Source: Flavobacteriales bacterium
GTDB lineage: Bacteria; Bacteroidota; Bacteroidia; Flavobacteriales_F; PHOS-HE28
Reading direction: 5' to 3'
Assembly: GCA_020635725.1 (NCBI GenBank)
Contig: JACJZF010000011.1
Coordinates: 62,001-126,000 of the forward strand
DNA: 64,000 nucleotides
Shown: in pieces, positions 17,432 through 25,362 of the stretch
Numbering within the stretch: position 1 is the first letter of the stretch
Layout of the letters: every line of letters begins with the position of its first letter
Translations under genes and position numbers: made by a program
Notes under the pieces: generated by a model
Database searches by the model: none
The model's input: the letters and a program-made list of their open reading frames with translations, nothing else
What the model was told of the DNA's origin: nothing

Positions 17432-19150
17432 ATGGATCAGTTCGTTGTCAGCGCCCGCAAGTACCGCCCTGCCACCTTCGATACCGTGGTGGGTCAGGAA
17501 GCCGTAACCGAGACCCTGAAGAACGCGATCCGCAACAAGCACCTCGCCTCGGCCTTCCTCTTCACCGGACCGCGAGGCGTGGGCAAGACCACTTGCGCGC
17601 GCATCCTGGCCCGCACCATCAACTGCGAGAACCTCGGCCCCGACTTGGTGGCCTGTGGGCAATGCGCCCCGTGCAAGACCTTCGAGGAAGGCCATAGCCT
17701 GAACATCTTCGAACTCGACGCCGCCAGCAACAACAGCGTCGACAACATCCGCGACCTAATCCTGCAGGTGAGCATAGCGCCGCAGGTGGGCACCAAGAAG
17801 GTGTACATCATCGATGAGGTGCACATGCTCAGCCAGGCGGCCTTCAACGCCTTCCTGAAGACCCTGGAGGAGCCGCCCTCCTACGCCATCTTCATCCTGG
17901 CCACCACCGAGAAGCACAAGATCCTGCCCACGATCCTGAGCCGTTGCCAGGTCTTCGACTTCCGTCGCATACAGCTCTCGGACATCACCCGGCACCTGGC
18001 CTCCATCGCGCAGAAAGAGGGTATCGACGCCGAACCGCAAGCTTTGCATGTGATCGCGCAGAAGGCCGATGGGGGGCTGCGCGACGCGCTGAGCATCTTC
18101 GACCAGCTGGTGAGCTTCGCGGGCAACCGCCTCACCTACCAGGATGTGCTGAAGAACCTGAACGTGCTCGATCATGAGCACTTCTTCACCATCACGGACA
18201 GCATTATCCAAGGCGACGTGGCAGCCGCGCTTCTGGAATACAACGGCATCCTGCAGAAGGGCTTCGACGGCCACCTCTTCGTGACGGGACTCGCCAGCCA
18301 TTTCCGCGACCTGCTGGTGAGCCAGGACCCGCGTACCCTGCCACTGCTTGAGGTGAGCGAGGAGCTCGTGACCCGCTATGGCGCGCAGGCGCAGTCGGCG
18401 CCCCGCGAGCTGCTCATCCGCGGCCTCGACCGCCTGGCGCAATGCGATGCGCAATACAAGCAGAGCAAGGAGCCGCGCCTGCTGGTGGAGCTCACACTCA
18501 TGCAGCTCTGCCGATTGAATGCGCCGGCAACGGACTCCGTGGCATCTGGGGCTGAAAAAAAAAGCCCTGACCTGAGCGGACCGGCGGCGCCCGCTGCCAC
18601 GCCCAAGCCCGCTGGCGCGTCTCCGAGCCTCGCGGCCGAACCTGGCCCCGGCGCACAGGCTGGATATGTGCCGAAGCGGCGGATCCTCAGGGAGCAGGTG
18701 AGCATTAAGCCGACCGCACCGGCATCTGCCGCGCCCGAAGCCCGCTCGCTGGACACCGACGAAGGACCCGAGCTGCCCTCCGCTGCCAAGGAGGTGAACA
18801 CCGCACTGCTCCTGCGGGTGTGGGGCGAATACGCGCTCGCCCGCAAACGCGAGGGCCGTAACAGCCTGCACGCCACGCTGGCCGCGCGCGAGCCGCTGGT
18901 TGTTGGGCCCAGTGCCGTCAGCTTCAGCATCGTGAACGAGGTGCAGGAGAAGTACATGCGCGAGGAGAAACCCACGCTCCTCTCCCACCTGCGCCGTGAA
19001 CTGGATGACCCCGCGCTGCAATTGGATGTCGTGAAGGAGCAAGTGGTGGTGAAGCCTCGCTACACCAAGCTCGACCGCTTCAATCTGATGGCCGAGAAGA
19101 ACCCCGCGCTGCTGAAGTTGCGCGAGGAGCTCGATCTGGATCTGGGTTGA
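17432..19150 (+). CDS. dnaX: DNA polymerase III subunits tau/gamma
   Basis: DnaX is the ATPase of the replicative clamp loader. The 572-residue tau form has Walker A GPRGVGKTT (residues 46-54), a zinc module with cysteines at about 65, 75, 78 and 81, Walker B with IIDEVHML (about 127-134), sensor-1 LATTEKHKILPTILSRCQ and the collar domain ending near LVELTLMQLCRL (about 352-363). A nine-A run (18555-18563, codons GAA AAA AAA A) follows immediately. A -1 shift or one extra transcribed A leads to a TGA after two further codons and makes a 379-residue gamma form. A Pro/Ala-rich linker and a C-terminal tau domain follow. Confidence 0.96.
   Translation: MDQFVVSARKYRPATFDTVVGQEAVTETLKNAIRNKHLASAFLFTGPRGVGKTTCARILARTINCENLGPDLVACGQCAPCKTFEEGHSLNIFELDAASNNSVDNIRDLILQVSIAPQVGTKKVYIIDEVHMLSQAAFNAFLKTLEEPPSYAIFILATTEKHKILPTILSRCQVFDFRRIQLSDITRHLASIAQKEGIDAEPQALHVIAQKADGGLRDALSIFDQLVSFAGNRLTYQDVLKNLNVLDHEHFFTITDSIIQGDVAAALLEYNGILQKGFDGHLFVTGLASHFRDLLVSQDPRTLPLLEVSEELVTRYGAQAQSAPRELLIRGLDRLAQCDAQYKQSKEPRLLVELTLMQLCRLNAPATDSVASGAEKKSPDLSGPAAPAATPKPAGASPSLAAEPGPGAQAGYVPKRRILREQVSIKPTAPASAAPEARSLDTDEGPELPSAAKEVNTALLLRVWGEYALARKREGRNSLHATLAAREPLVVGPSAVSFSIVNEVQEKYMREEKPTLLSHLRRELDDPALQLDVVKEQVVVKPRYTKLDRFNLMAEKNPALLKLREELDLDLG
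18555..18595 (+). promoter_or_regulatory. probable dnaX slippage/frameshift site
   Basis: Nine consecutive A at 18555-18563, directly after the clamp-loader domains. The -1 frame reads AAG CCC TGA and stops at 18568-18570. A 5-bp stem (AGCGG 18575-18579, CCGCT 18591-18595) lies about 11 nt downstream. Similar A-runs produce gamma in other bacteria. Confidence 0.6.
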
Positions 19151-19217
19151 GCGCCGGTTGCACGTTGGATGTTGACGCGGGTTGAGCGTTGCCCATGAAC
19201 CCGGACCCCCTGGCGGT

Positions 19218-19225
19218 TAGATTCG
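19218..19225 (+). promoter_or_regulatory. -7 element of icd
   Basis: TAGATTCG, one change from TAnnTTTG, lies 60 nt before the icd ATG. Confidence 0.4.
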
Positions 19226-19285
19226 CGGCCGCAACCCACAACCAGAATCCGGTCAACCTTCAACTCCCAACCATCCCCAAGCACC

Positions 19286-20506
19286 ATGTCCAAGATCAAG
19301 GTCACGAACCCCGTTGTAGAGCTCGATGGCGATGAGATGACCCGCATCATCTGGAAATGGATCAAGGACCAGCTCATCCTGCCTTATGTGGATGTCCCCA
19401 TCGAGTATTACGACCTCGGCATCGAATACCGCGACAAGACGGACGACAGGGTGACCGTGGACGCGGCCAACGCGATCAAGAAGCACAGCGTGGGCATCAA
19501 GTGCGCCACCATCACGCCGGATGAGGCCCGTGTGGAGGAGTTCGGCCTGAAGCAGATGTGGAAGAGCCCCAACGGCACGATCCGCAACATCCTCAACGGC
19601 ACCGTTTTCCGCGAGCCCATCGTGATCAGCAACATCCCGCGCCTGGTTCCGGGATGGACCCAGCCGATCATCATCGGCCGCCATGCCTTCGGCGATCAAT
19701 ACCGCGCCACCGATGCCGTGATCAAGGGCAAGGGCAAACTCACCATGACCTTCACACCCGATGGCGGCGGCGAACCCACGACCTGGGACGTGTATGACTT
19801 CAACGGCGGCGGCGTGGCCCTGAGCATGTACAACACGGACGAGAGCATCCGGGGCTTCGCGGAGAGCTGCTTCAACATGGCGCTCTCGAAGAAGTGGCCG
19901 CTCTACCTCAGCACGAAGAACACCATCCTGAAGAAGTACGACGGCCGTTTCAAGGACATCTTCCAGGAGGTGTACGATACGCAGTTCAAGCAGGTGTTCA
20001 AGGACGCCGGCATCACCTACGAGCACCGCTTGATCGACGACATGGTGGCCGCCGCGATGAAGTGGAGCGGAGGCTACGTGTGGGCCTGCAAGAACTACGA
20101 TGGCGATGTGCAGAGTGATACCGTGGCGCAAGGCTTCGGCTCGCTGGGCCTGATGACCAGCGTGCTGATCACCCCGGACGGCAAGACCATGGAAGCGGAA
20201 GCGGCGCACGGCACCGTGACCCGCCACTACCGCCAGCACCAGCAGGGCAAGCCCACCAGCACCAACCCCATCGCCAGCATCTTCGCATGGACACGCGGCC
20301 TGGCCTTCCGTGGCAAGCTGGATGGCAACCAGGCGCTGATCGACTTCGCCGATAAGCTGGAGAAGGTGTGCATCAGGACCGTGGAGAGCGGTAAGATGAC
20401 CAAGGACCTGGCGGTGTGCATACACGGTGATAAAGTGGGCACCGAGCACTACCTCACCACGGAGAAGTTCATGGAAGCGCTCCGCGAGGGGATCGAACGG
20501 GCCTAG
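19286..20506 (+). CDS. icd: NADP-dependent isocitrate dehydrogenase (eukaryote-like dimeric type)
   Basis: Converts isocitrate to 2-oxoglutarate and CO2 with NADPH formation. At 406 residues it belongs to the short class related to eukaryotic cytosolic/mitochondrial IDH. It has [14 protein letters not shown] (about residues 9-22), [20 protein letters not shown] (95-114), [30 protein letters not shown] (the metal-binding aspartates) and [24 protein letters not shown] (about 302-325), which contains NADP-recognition residues. It complements the aconitase encoded upstream. Monocistronic, with a 60-nt leader. Confidence 0.97.
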   Translation: MSKIKVTNPVVELDGDEMTRIIWKWIKDQLILPYVDVPIEYYDLGIEYRDKTDDRVTVDAANAIKKHSVGIKCATITPDEARVEEFGLKQMWKSPNGTIRNILNGTVFREPIVISNIPRLVPGWTQPIIIGRHAFGDQYRATDAVIKGKGKLTMTFTPDGGGEPTTWDVYDFNGGGVALSMYNTDESIRGFAESCFNMALSKKWPLYLSTKNTILKKYDGRFKDIFQEVYDTQFKQVFKDAGITYEHRLIDDMVAAAMKWSGGYVWACKNYDGDVQSDTVAQGFGSLGLMTSVLITPDGKTMEAEAAHGTVTRHYRQHQQGKPTSTNPIASIFAWTRGLAFRGKLDGNQALIDFADKLEKVCIRTVESGKMTKDLAVCIHGDKVGTEHYLTTEKFMEALREGIERA

Positions 20507-20554
20507 GCTTCTTTCCATCTTCGCGGGGCCCGGCCGGTGAGCCGAGGCTGAGCC

Positions 20555-21982
20555 ATGACCGTGCAGAGATGGAATCTTCTTATCGCAGCAGCGGTATACG
20601 TGGTTGCCGCCTGGTTCGGCGTGGGCTACCACGGCGAGGATGAATTCCAGCATGTGATCCTCGTCGCCGAGCACCTTCGTGGCCATGTCGGCACGGAATC
20701 GATGCCGCTCGATTACCATGCGCAATGGCGCAGCATGTTGCTGCCTATGCTGGCCGCCGGGCTCTTCGATGTGTGTGAGGTCCTCGGCATCCAGGATCCA
20801 TTTCAGCTCACCTTCCTTCTGCGACTGATCACAACAGCGCTCGCCTTGTGGACGATGCAAGGCCTGGTGCGCGTGATCGCTCCCACCTTGCGGCTTGAGA
20901 ATCGGAACGCACTCGCCGTGCTCAGCTGGTTCCTGTGGTTCGTTCCGGTGCTGCAGGTCCGCTTTACCGGCGAGGCGTGGAGCGGGTTGCTCTTCGCTCG
21001 AGGGCTCACCCTGCTGCTCGACGAGAAGCCCAGGAGCCCTTGGGCGATCGGCGCATGGTGGGGCTTGGCGGTGATCTGTCGGCCTGCTGCGGCGATCCTG
21101 CCGATGAGCGCCTGGATCTGGGCCTGGGTCATGAAGAAAGCCGATGCTGGAAGCCTCTTGCGTATCGTGGTCGGCGCGATGACAGTACTTGCGGCAGGTG
21201 TGTTGATCGATCGGTTGGCCTATGGCACGTTCACGCTGACGCTCTGGAACTATTTCACAGCCGCATTGTCGGGCGAAGAAGCCGCGCGATTCACTGCGTT
21301 GCCGCTCCATCAATACCTGCTCTTCGCATTCAAATACGCCACCCTACCGGTAGCAGTGCTGCTGCTCTTAGCCCTCGGTGCGCTATTCCTGCTGGACCGC
21401 CGGCACCCGCTCTCCTGGCTGATCCTGCCCTTTCTGATCGCGCACTCGATCCTTCCCATCAAAGAGCCCCGCTTCCTGTTTCCCTTGGCACCGCTCATGC
21501 CCTGGCTGCTCATGGCGGCTTGGGACGCTCTTTGCGCGCGGTGGCCGAAGACGATGTCACGCACCGTGTGGATGCGCATCCTCTTCCCCTTCGCGGCCCT
21601 GAATGCTCTAGCGCTGCTGGTGGCGCTGCTTACGCCGGCCGGCAATGGCCGGATCCACCTGGCACATGCGATCAATGACCGTTTCGGGACGGCCCCGGTG
21701 CACATCGATCAGCTCGGCGACTGGCGCCAATGGATCCCCCCCTTCTACCTCGCGCAAGGGAGCACGGAGGTCTTCACGGAGAAGGTGGTGGCCGCGAAGG
21801 ACAAGCCCATTCACCTGATCGTGGGCAAGGAGAGCCTGGGCTTGGATCATGTGACCAACCTGAAGCGCATCGCATGCGCCACACCGCCTTGGACGCACCG
21901 CTTCCTGCGCTGGTACGGCTTGGAGGATGGATATGACCCGCTCGTGCTCTACCAGATCGAATCGGGGGCAATCGGCCACTAG
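20555..21982 (+). CDS. GT22-like (PIG-B/ALG9-type) GT-C glycosyltransferase
   Basis: A 475-residue multi-pass membrane protein with about 10 hydrophobic segments. The first periplasmic loop has HGEDEFQHVI (about residues 26-35), which matches the GT22 HPDE(x)Q-type catalytic motif with the acidic residues kept, and a later KEPRFLFPLAP (about 305-315) resembles the HKExRF motif of ALG9/PIG-B mannosyltransferases. Those enzymes use lipid-phosphate sugars. A bacterial envelope or glycoprotein glycosylation role is likely; acceptor and donor cannot be read from the sequence. Follows icd after 48 bp with its own CATCTTCG element. Confidence 0.72.
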   Translation: MTVQRWNLLIAAAVYVVAAWFGVGYHGEDEFQHVILVAEHLRGHVGTESMPLDYHAQWRSMLLPMLAAGLFDVCEVLGIQDPFQLTFLLRLITTALALWTMQGLVRVIAPTLRLENRNALAVLSWFLWFVPVLQVRFTGEAWSGLLFARGLTLLLDEKPRSPWAIGAWWGLAVICRPAAAILPMSAWIWAWVMKKADAGSLLRIVVGAMTVLAAGVLIDRLAYGTFTLTLWNYFTAALSGEEAARFTALPLHQYLLFAFKYATLPVAVLLLLALGALFLLDRRHPLSWLILPFLIAHSILPIKEPRFLFPLAPLMPWLLMAAWDALCARWPKTMSRTVWMRILFPFAALNALALLVALLTPAGNGRIHLAHAINDRFGTAPVHIDQLGDWRQWIPPFYLAQGSTEVFTEKVVAAKDKPIHLIVGKESLGLDHVTNLKRIACATPPWTHRFLRWYGLEDGYDPLVLYQIESGAIGH

Positions 21983-22075
21983 CGCGCGCTGCTTCCATCC
22001 TTTCGTGATCCGCTGGGATCTTTCGCGCGCTGCGTGGAACCAAGGTGCGATGCGCCCTGACATCTTTGCGGCGCC

Positions 22076-23410
22076 TTGACCGAGCGCGCACCCATCACCC
22101 GCAGGGATATCGACAGGCTGGCCTTGCCCGCCATCATCAGCGGCATCGCGGAGCCGGTGATCTCGTTGGTGGACACGGCCTTCGTGGGGCGCCTGGGCAC
22201 CACCGACCTGGCTGCCGTGGGCATAGCCAGCAGTTTCTTCCTCTTGGTGGCCTGGGTGCTCGCGCAAACGCGCAGCGCGGTGCTCGCCGTAGTGGCGCGT
22301 TACTACGGACAGGGCAGGCTGGACGATATCGCAGGGCTGGTCCCCATTGCCGTTTGGATGAACTTCGGCCTGGGCCTGCTCTTCTTGGCGATCACCAACG
22401 TGTTCGCCGAGCCCATCTTCCGGCTGTACAACGCCGATGGCGAGATCCTGGCGAAGGCCGTCGAGTACTACCGCATCCGCAGCATCGGCCACCCCATCGT
22501 ACTGGCCACCTTCGCGCTAACCGGCGCCTTCCGCGGCATACAGAACCTGAGTTGGGGCATGTGGATCGGCATCGTGGGCGCTGCTGTCAACGGCTTGTTG
22601 AACCCGCTGCTGATCTTCGGATACGGCCCATTCGTTGCGATGGGCATCGCGGGCAGCGCATGGGCGAGCTTCATCGCGCAGGTGGTCATGTTCGGCATGG
22701 CGGTGTGGATCCTGCGGACGCGCACGCCATTCGCGCTGTTCCCTCGGCGTTGGCACCACCCCGAGCTCAAGGCGCTATGGCTGCTCAGCGGCAACCTCTT
22801 CGCGCGCACCATCGCGCTGAACATCTGCTATTACCTGGGCAATCGGTACGCCACGGGGTACGGCGAGGAGTATATCGGCGCGCACAGCATCGCCATGCAG
22901 GTATGGCTCTTCAGCGCCTTCTTCATCGATGGGTACGCGGCGGCCGGAAGCGTGCTGGTGGGGCGCCTGAACGGTGAACGCAATTGGAAGGAGCTGTACC
23001 GGGTGAGCTGGCAGGTGGTGCGCATGAGCGTCACCATTGGGGCCGTGCTCGCCGTGGTATTCCTGGTGGGCTACAACCGCATCGGGTCGCTCTTCACGCA
23101 GGATGCGCGCGTGCTCACCTTGGTCGACCAGGTCTTCTGGCTCGTGGTGCTCACCCAGCCGATCAACGCCATCGCCTTCGCTTTCGACGGCATATACAAG
23201 GGCATGGGGAACGGCAAGATCCTGCGCAACGTGCTGCTCATCACCACCGCGATCGCTTTCATTCCCGTGGCCTGGGCAGGAGACACGCTCGGCTGGAAGC
23301 TGCACGCCGTGTGGGCGGCCTTCTTCGCCTGGATGCTCGCCCGGGGATTGCTCCTGGCGCTCCATTTCCAGAAGAACCACGCACCGCGCGGGCTGCCGAA
23401 GCCCGCCTAA
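22076..23410 (+). CDS. MATE family efflux transporter
   Basis: A 444-residue protein with 12 predicted membrane helices in two repeats. It opens DIDRLALPAIISGIAEPVISLVDTAFVGRLG (residues 9-40), the standard MATE N-terminal block, with a second copy-like block after residue 230. MATE proteins export cationic drugs and metabolites using a Na+ or H+ gradient. The start is a TTG: no in-frame ATG lies before the conserved N terminus, and CATCTTTG sits 7 nt upstream like other -7 motifs here. Confidence 0.92.
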   Translation: MTERAPITRRDIDRLALPAIISGIAEPVISLVDTAFVGRLGTTDLAAVGIASSFFLLVAWVLAQTRSAVLAVVARYYGQGRLDDIAGLVPIAVWMNFGLGLLFLAITNVFAEPIFRLYNADGEILAKAVEYYRIRSIGHPIVLATFALTGAFRGIQNLSWGMWIGIVGAAVNGLLNPLLIFGYGPFVAMGIAGSAWASFIAQVVMFGMAVWILRTRTPFALFPRRWHHPELKALWLLSGNLFARTIALNICYYLGNRYATGYGEEYIGAHSIAMQVWLFSAFFIDGYAAAGSVLVGRLNGERNWKELYRVSWQVVRMSVTIGAVLAVVFLVGYNRIGSLFTQDARVLTLVDQVFWLVVLTQPINAIAFAFDGIYKGMGNGKILRNVLLITTAIAFIPVAWAGDTLGWKLHAVWAAFFAWMLARGLLLALHFQKNHAPRGLPKPA

Positions 23411-23415
23411 CTTCG
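23408..23415 (+). promoter_or_regulatory. -7 element overlapping the MATE stop codon
   Basis: TAACTTCG shares its TAA with the MATE stop and lies 5 nt before the next ATG. Confidence 0.35.
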
Positions 23416-23420
23416 TGCGC

Positions 23421-23975
23421 ATGATGCGCTCAACGCTCTTCGTCCTCCTCGTCTCAACCGGCATCGCGGCAGGGGCCCAAGATGCCACCCGGCCCACCAA
23501 GCGTGATACGCGGCCGTTCAGCGAACGCATCTGGTTCGGCGGTGGTGTGGGGCTCTCCTTCGGAACGGTGACCGCCATTCAGGTGGACCCGCTCGTGGGC
23601 TACAAGGTGGATCAAGCGGGCAAGTTCTCCGTAGGCCTTGGAGCAAGCTACTGGTACTACCAGGATAACCGGTTCGCCCCTCCGGTCAATTACACGGGTT
23701 ATGGCTACCGGACCTTCACGCGTTACCGCGTGCTGGAGCCGCTGTACCTGCATGCGGAATTCCTGCATTTGAACGTGGAGCGGTACATACTCGCCGATGA
23801 TGCGATCAAGCGGATCTGGGTGCCGCACCTGCTGGTGGGCGCGGGCTACGTGCAGTCCATGGGCGGGCGCAGCTCCATCTATTTCCAGATCCTCTTCGAT
23901 GTGCTGCAGGACCCGAACAGCGTGTATCGCAACCAGGGGCCCATCATCAGCGGAGGCATCGGAGTAGGCTTCTGA
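23421..23975 (+). CDS. secreted beta-barrel-like protein
   Basis: 184 residues with a signal peptide ending near AAGAQ. The mature part has repeated strand-turn patterns: GGGVGLSFGTVTAIQVDPLVGYKV, FSVGLGASYWYYQDNR and IYFQILFDVLQ, ending GPIISGGIGVGF. It fits the small outer-membrane protein/lipid A deacylase-like barrels of Bacteroidota, but no catalytic motif is evident, so only a structural call is made. It follows the MATE gene after 10 bp. A second ATG is the next codon. Confidence 0.7.
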   Translation: MMRSTLFVLLVSTGIAAGAQDATRPTKRDTRPFSERIWFGGGVGLSFGTVTAIQVDPLVGYKVDQAGKFSVGLGASYWYYQDNRFAPPVNYTGYGYRTFTRYRVLEPLYLHAEFLHLNVERYILADDAIKRIWVPHLLVGAGYVQSMGGRSSIYFQILFDVLQDPNSVYRNQGPIISGGIGVGF

Positions 23976-23990
23976 GCCCCTGAAAGAAGA

Positions 23991-24014
23991 AAGGCCCTCC
24001 ATGCGGAAGGCCTT
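23991..24014. terminator. hairpin between two convergent genes
   Basis: A 10-bp stem with one mismatch (AAGGCCCTCC and GGAAGGCCTT) and an ATGC loop. It serves the barrel gene on plus and possibly the TPR gene on minus. Confidence 0.6.
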
Positions 24015-24017
24015 CCC

Positions 24018-24521
24018 TCAGATCGCCCAGCGTGCGCGACGGATGCGCGCGCGCAGGCGGCGGATATGTGCGCGGTGCTCGTTCTCTGCTGCCGCGTTCG
24101 TAGAGGCTGACAGCGCCATTCGGTGGCGTTCGAGCGCAGCCTCGTGCCTGCCAGCACGCTCGAGGAAGCGCGCCACGATCGCATGCACCTCGGCACGTTC
24201 GATGCCGTTGATCGCGAGAGCACGGCCGGCGGCGTCGAGCAACTCATCGCCGGCTCCCATGAATGCAAGCAGGTTGAGGTAGTGCATCCAGGCGGTCAGG
24301 TAGGTGGGCGCCCAGCGCACGGCGCATCGGAAGTGGACCAGCGCTCGCTCGTTCTCCTCGAGCAATGCCCAGCAGATCCAGCCCAGCATGCCGTGCGCTA
24401 CGCCGTGCGAAGGCTCGGCCTCGATCACCTTCTCCAGCAATCGGCGCGCTTCGGCGAAGCGTCCGCTGGACATCATGCCGTTGATGCGGATCATCATCAC
24501 GTCCAATTCCATGCGTTCCAT
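24018..24521 (-). CDS. TPR-repeat protein
   Basis: 167 residues, without signal peptide. Helix pairs with TPR spacing are visible, including GRFAEARRLLEKVIEAEPSHGVAHGMLGWICWALLEENERALVHFRCAV and a following repeat, ending in an Arg-rich helix (HIRRLRARIRRARW). TPR arrays mediate protein contacts; the partner is unknown. Unusually for this window, a good Shine-Dalgarno sequence (AAGGAGA, minus strand, 6 nt before the ATG) decides the start. Confidence 0.75.
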   Translation of the reverse strand: MERMELDVMMIRINGMMSSGRFAEARRLLEKVIEAEPSHGVAHGMLGWICWALLEENERALVHFRCAVRWAPTYLTAWMHYLNLLAFMGAGDELLDAAGRALAINGIERAEVHAIVARFLERAGRHEAALERHRMALSASTNAAAENEHRAHIRRLRARIRRARWAI

Positions 24522-24556
24522 GGCTCATCTCCTTCTTCTGTTCGTTCCGCTCCGGC

Positions 24557-24582
24557 AACAAAAAACCCGGCCGTGGCCGGGT
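24557..24582 (-). terminator. intrinsic terminator upstream of the TPR gene
   Basis: On the minus strand ACCCGGCC-AC-GGCCGGGT followed by TTTTTGTTG. It ends whatever is transcribed from the right, including the short reading frame at 24604-24708. Confidence 0.8.
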
Positions 24583-24603
24583 CCTGCGCAACGGAGGCCG
24601 GAG

Positions 24604-24708
24604 TCAATCCACCGCCATGCAGGATCCCGCGTTCGCTTCAACAACCCGCGCGTGGAAGCAGTGCTCCTCGCGGTTGGTCGGTGAGTCCATCTTGGTCATC
24701 GCGGTCAT
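24604..24708 (-). CDS. possible small protein, 34 aa
   Basis: A short frame (MTAMTKMDSPTNREEHCF to NAGSCMAVD) lies alone between the terminator at 24738-24768 and a second strong terminator at 24557-24582. Its third codon positions are mostly G or C, as in the real genes here, and it contains two cysteines. No Shine-Dalgarno sequence and no known homologue were recognised. It may instead be part of a non-coding RNA or of the decayed tmRNA-tail copies. Confidence 0.3.
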   Translation of the reverse strand: MTAMTKMDSPTNREEHCFHARVVEANAGSCMAVD

Positions 24709-24737
24709 TGACGTGGAGCGTGTTGAGAAGTTGCCTG

Positions 24738-24768
24738 AACGAAAAGAAAAGCCCCGCCTCAGCGGGGC
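24738..24768 (-). terminator. intrinsic terminator downstream of ssrA
   Basis: On the minus strand GCCCCGC-TGAG-GCGGGGC followed by TTTTCTTTTCG. It comes directly after a second copy of the tmRNA 3' tail. Confidence 0.8.
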
Positions 24769-24789
24769 CCTGTGGAGCCGGAGGGAATC
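24769..24789. repeat. second copy of the tmRNA 3' tail (21 bp)
   Basis: Identical in 21 bp to 24870-24890, which carries the 3' half of the T arm and the acceptor of ssrA plus 4 nt. The copies are direct repeats 101 bp apart. A more degenerate third version may lie at 24594-24611. Confidence 0.7.
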
Positions 24790-24821
24790 CCCGGCTCTCG
24801 GCCGGGGTGAACCTCGCTTCG

Positions 24822-24860
24822 GTTCTTCTTGACGAAGAACGGCGCTGCTCACGCAGCGCC
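24822..24860. other. two adjacent hairpins between the tail copies
   Basis: GTTCTTC/GAAGAAC (24822-24840) and GGCGCTGC/GCAGCGCC (24841-24860, GTGA loop on minus) stand back to back just after the tmRNA 3' end. They may act in 3' processing or weak termination; no T tract. Confidence 0.45.
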
Positions 24861-24873
24861 GCTCCGTCTCCTG

Positions 24874-25268
24874 TGGAGCCGGAGGGAATCGAACCCTCGT
24901 CCAAACGACCGCGACATGCGCTTTCTTCATGCTTAGCCGCTCCATTGGTTTTCGATCCATCGCTGGGGAAGGGCACCCCACGGTGGACTTAGGTCCTGTT
25001 TCTCACCCGCGCTCCGGACCACCGCGCGGGCCAGCTTCCCAGGGCGACACCCCTGAGCCGGGAAGGAGGGAAACGGGCCTCCCCGAGGGGTACTCGTCCA
25101 CGTTACTGTTATTCGCGTGGATTAAGCCTCATAGCCTTGGGCTATTAAGCAGCGAGAGCGTAGTCTACTTCGCCAGTTATGGCGTTGATGCACTGGGATA
25201 CGGGCCGCACATCACGCCCGGCATGCTTACGCACCCCGCAGAGCCGCTGTCGAAACCGGATCGGCCCC
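24874..25268 (-). ncRNA. ssrA: tmRNA
   Basis: tmRNA rescues stalled ribosomes by acting as tRNA-Ala and then as a short message. On the minus strand it begins GGGGCCG, which pairs with CGGCTCC at the 3' end, followed by the conserved GGTTTCGACAG and GCATGCCG. The 3' T arm is GAGGGTTCGATTCCCTC. The reading frame at 25174-25148 is GGC GAA GTA GAC TAC GCT CTC GCT GCT and then TAA TAG, giving the tag (A)GEVDYALAA, of the Bacteroidota (A)GExxYALAA class. The CCA is not encoded (the DNA reads ACAGG). Length 395 nt is typical. Confidence 0.95.
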
Positions 25269-25291
25269 AGGAATGCTCAAAGAACGTGGCG

Positions 25292-25299
25292 CGAAGCTA
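25292..25299 (-). promoter_or_regulatory. -7 element of ssrA
   Basis: TAGCTTCG on the minus strand, 23 nt before the mature 5' end, so a short precursor leader is expected. Confidence 0.4.
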
Positions 25300-25343
25300 C
25301 GGCTGCGCGAGGCCCTTATGCACCGTGCCAGGCGTGCTTCGGC

Positions 25344-25351
25344 TAAGTTTG
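25344..25351 (+). promoter_or_regulatory. -7 element of the dehydrogenase gene
   Basis: TAAGTTTG matches TAnnTTTG exactly and ends 11 nt before the ATG. Confidence 0.5.
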
Positions 25352-25362
25352 CCGCCATTCCT

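Noticed and set aside
24769..24808. second tmRNA or tRNA gene from the tail copy
   Set aside because: Only the 3' T-arm half and acceptor are present; no 5' acceptor strand or anticodon arm was found.
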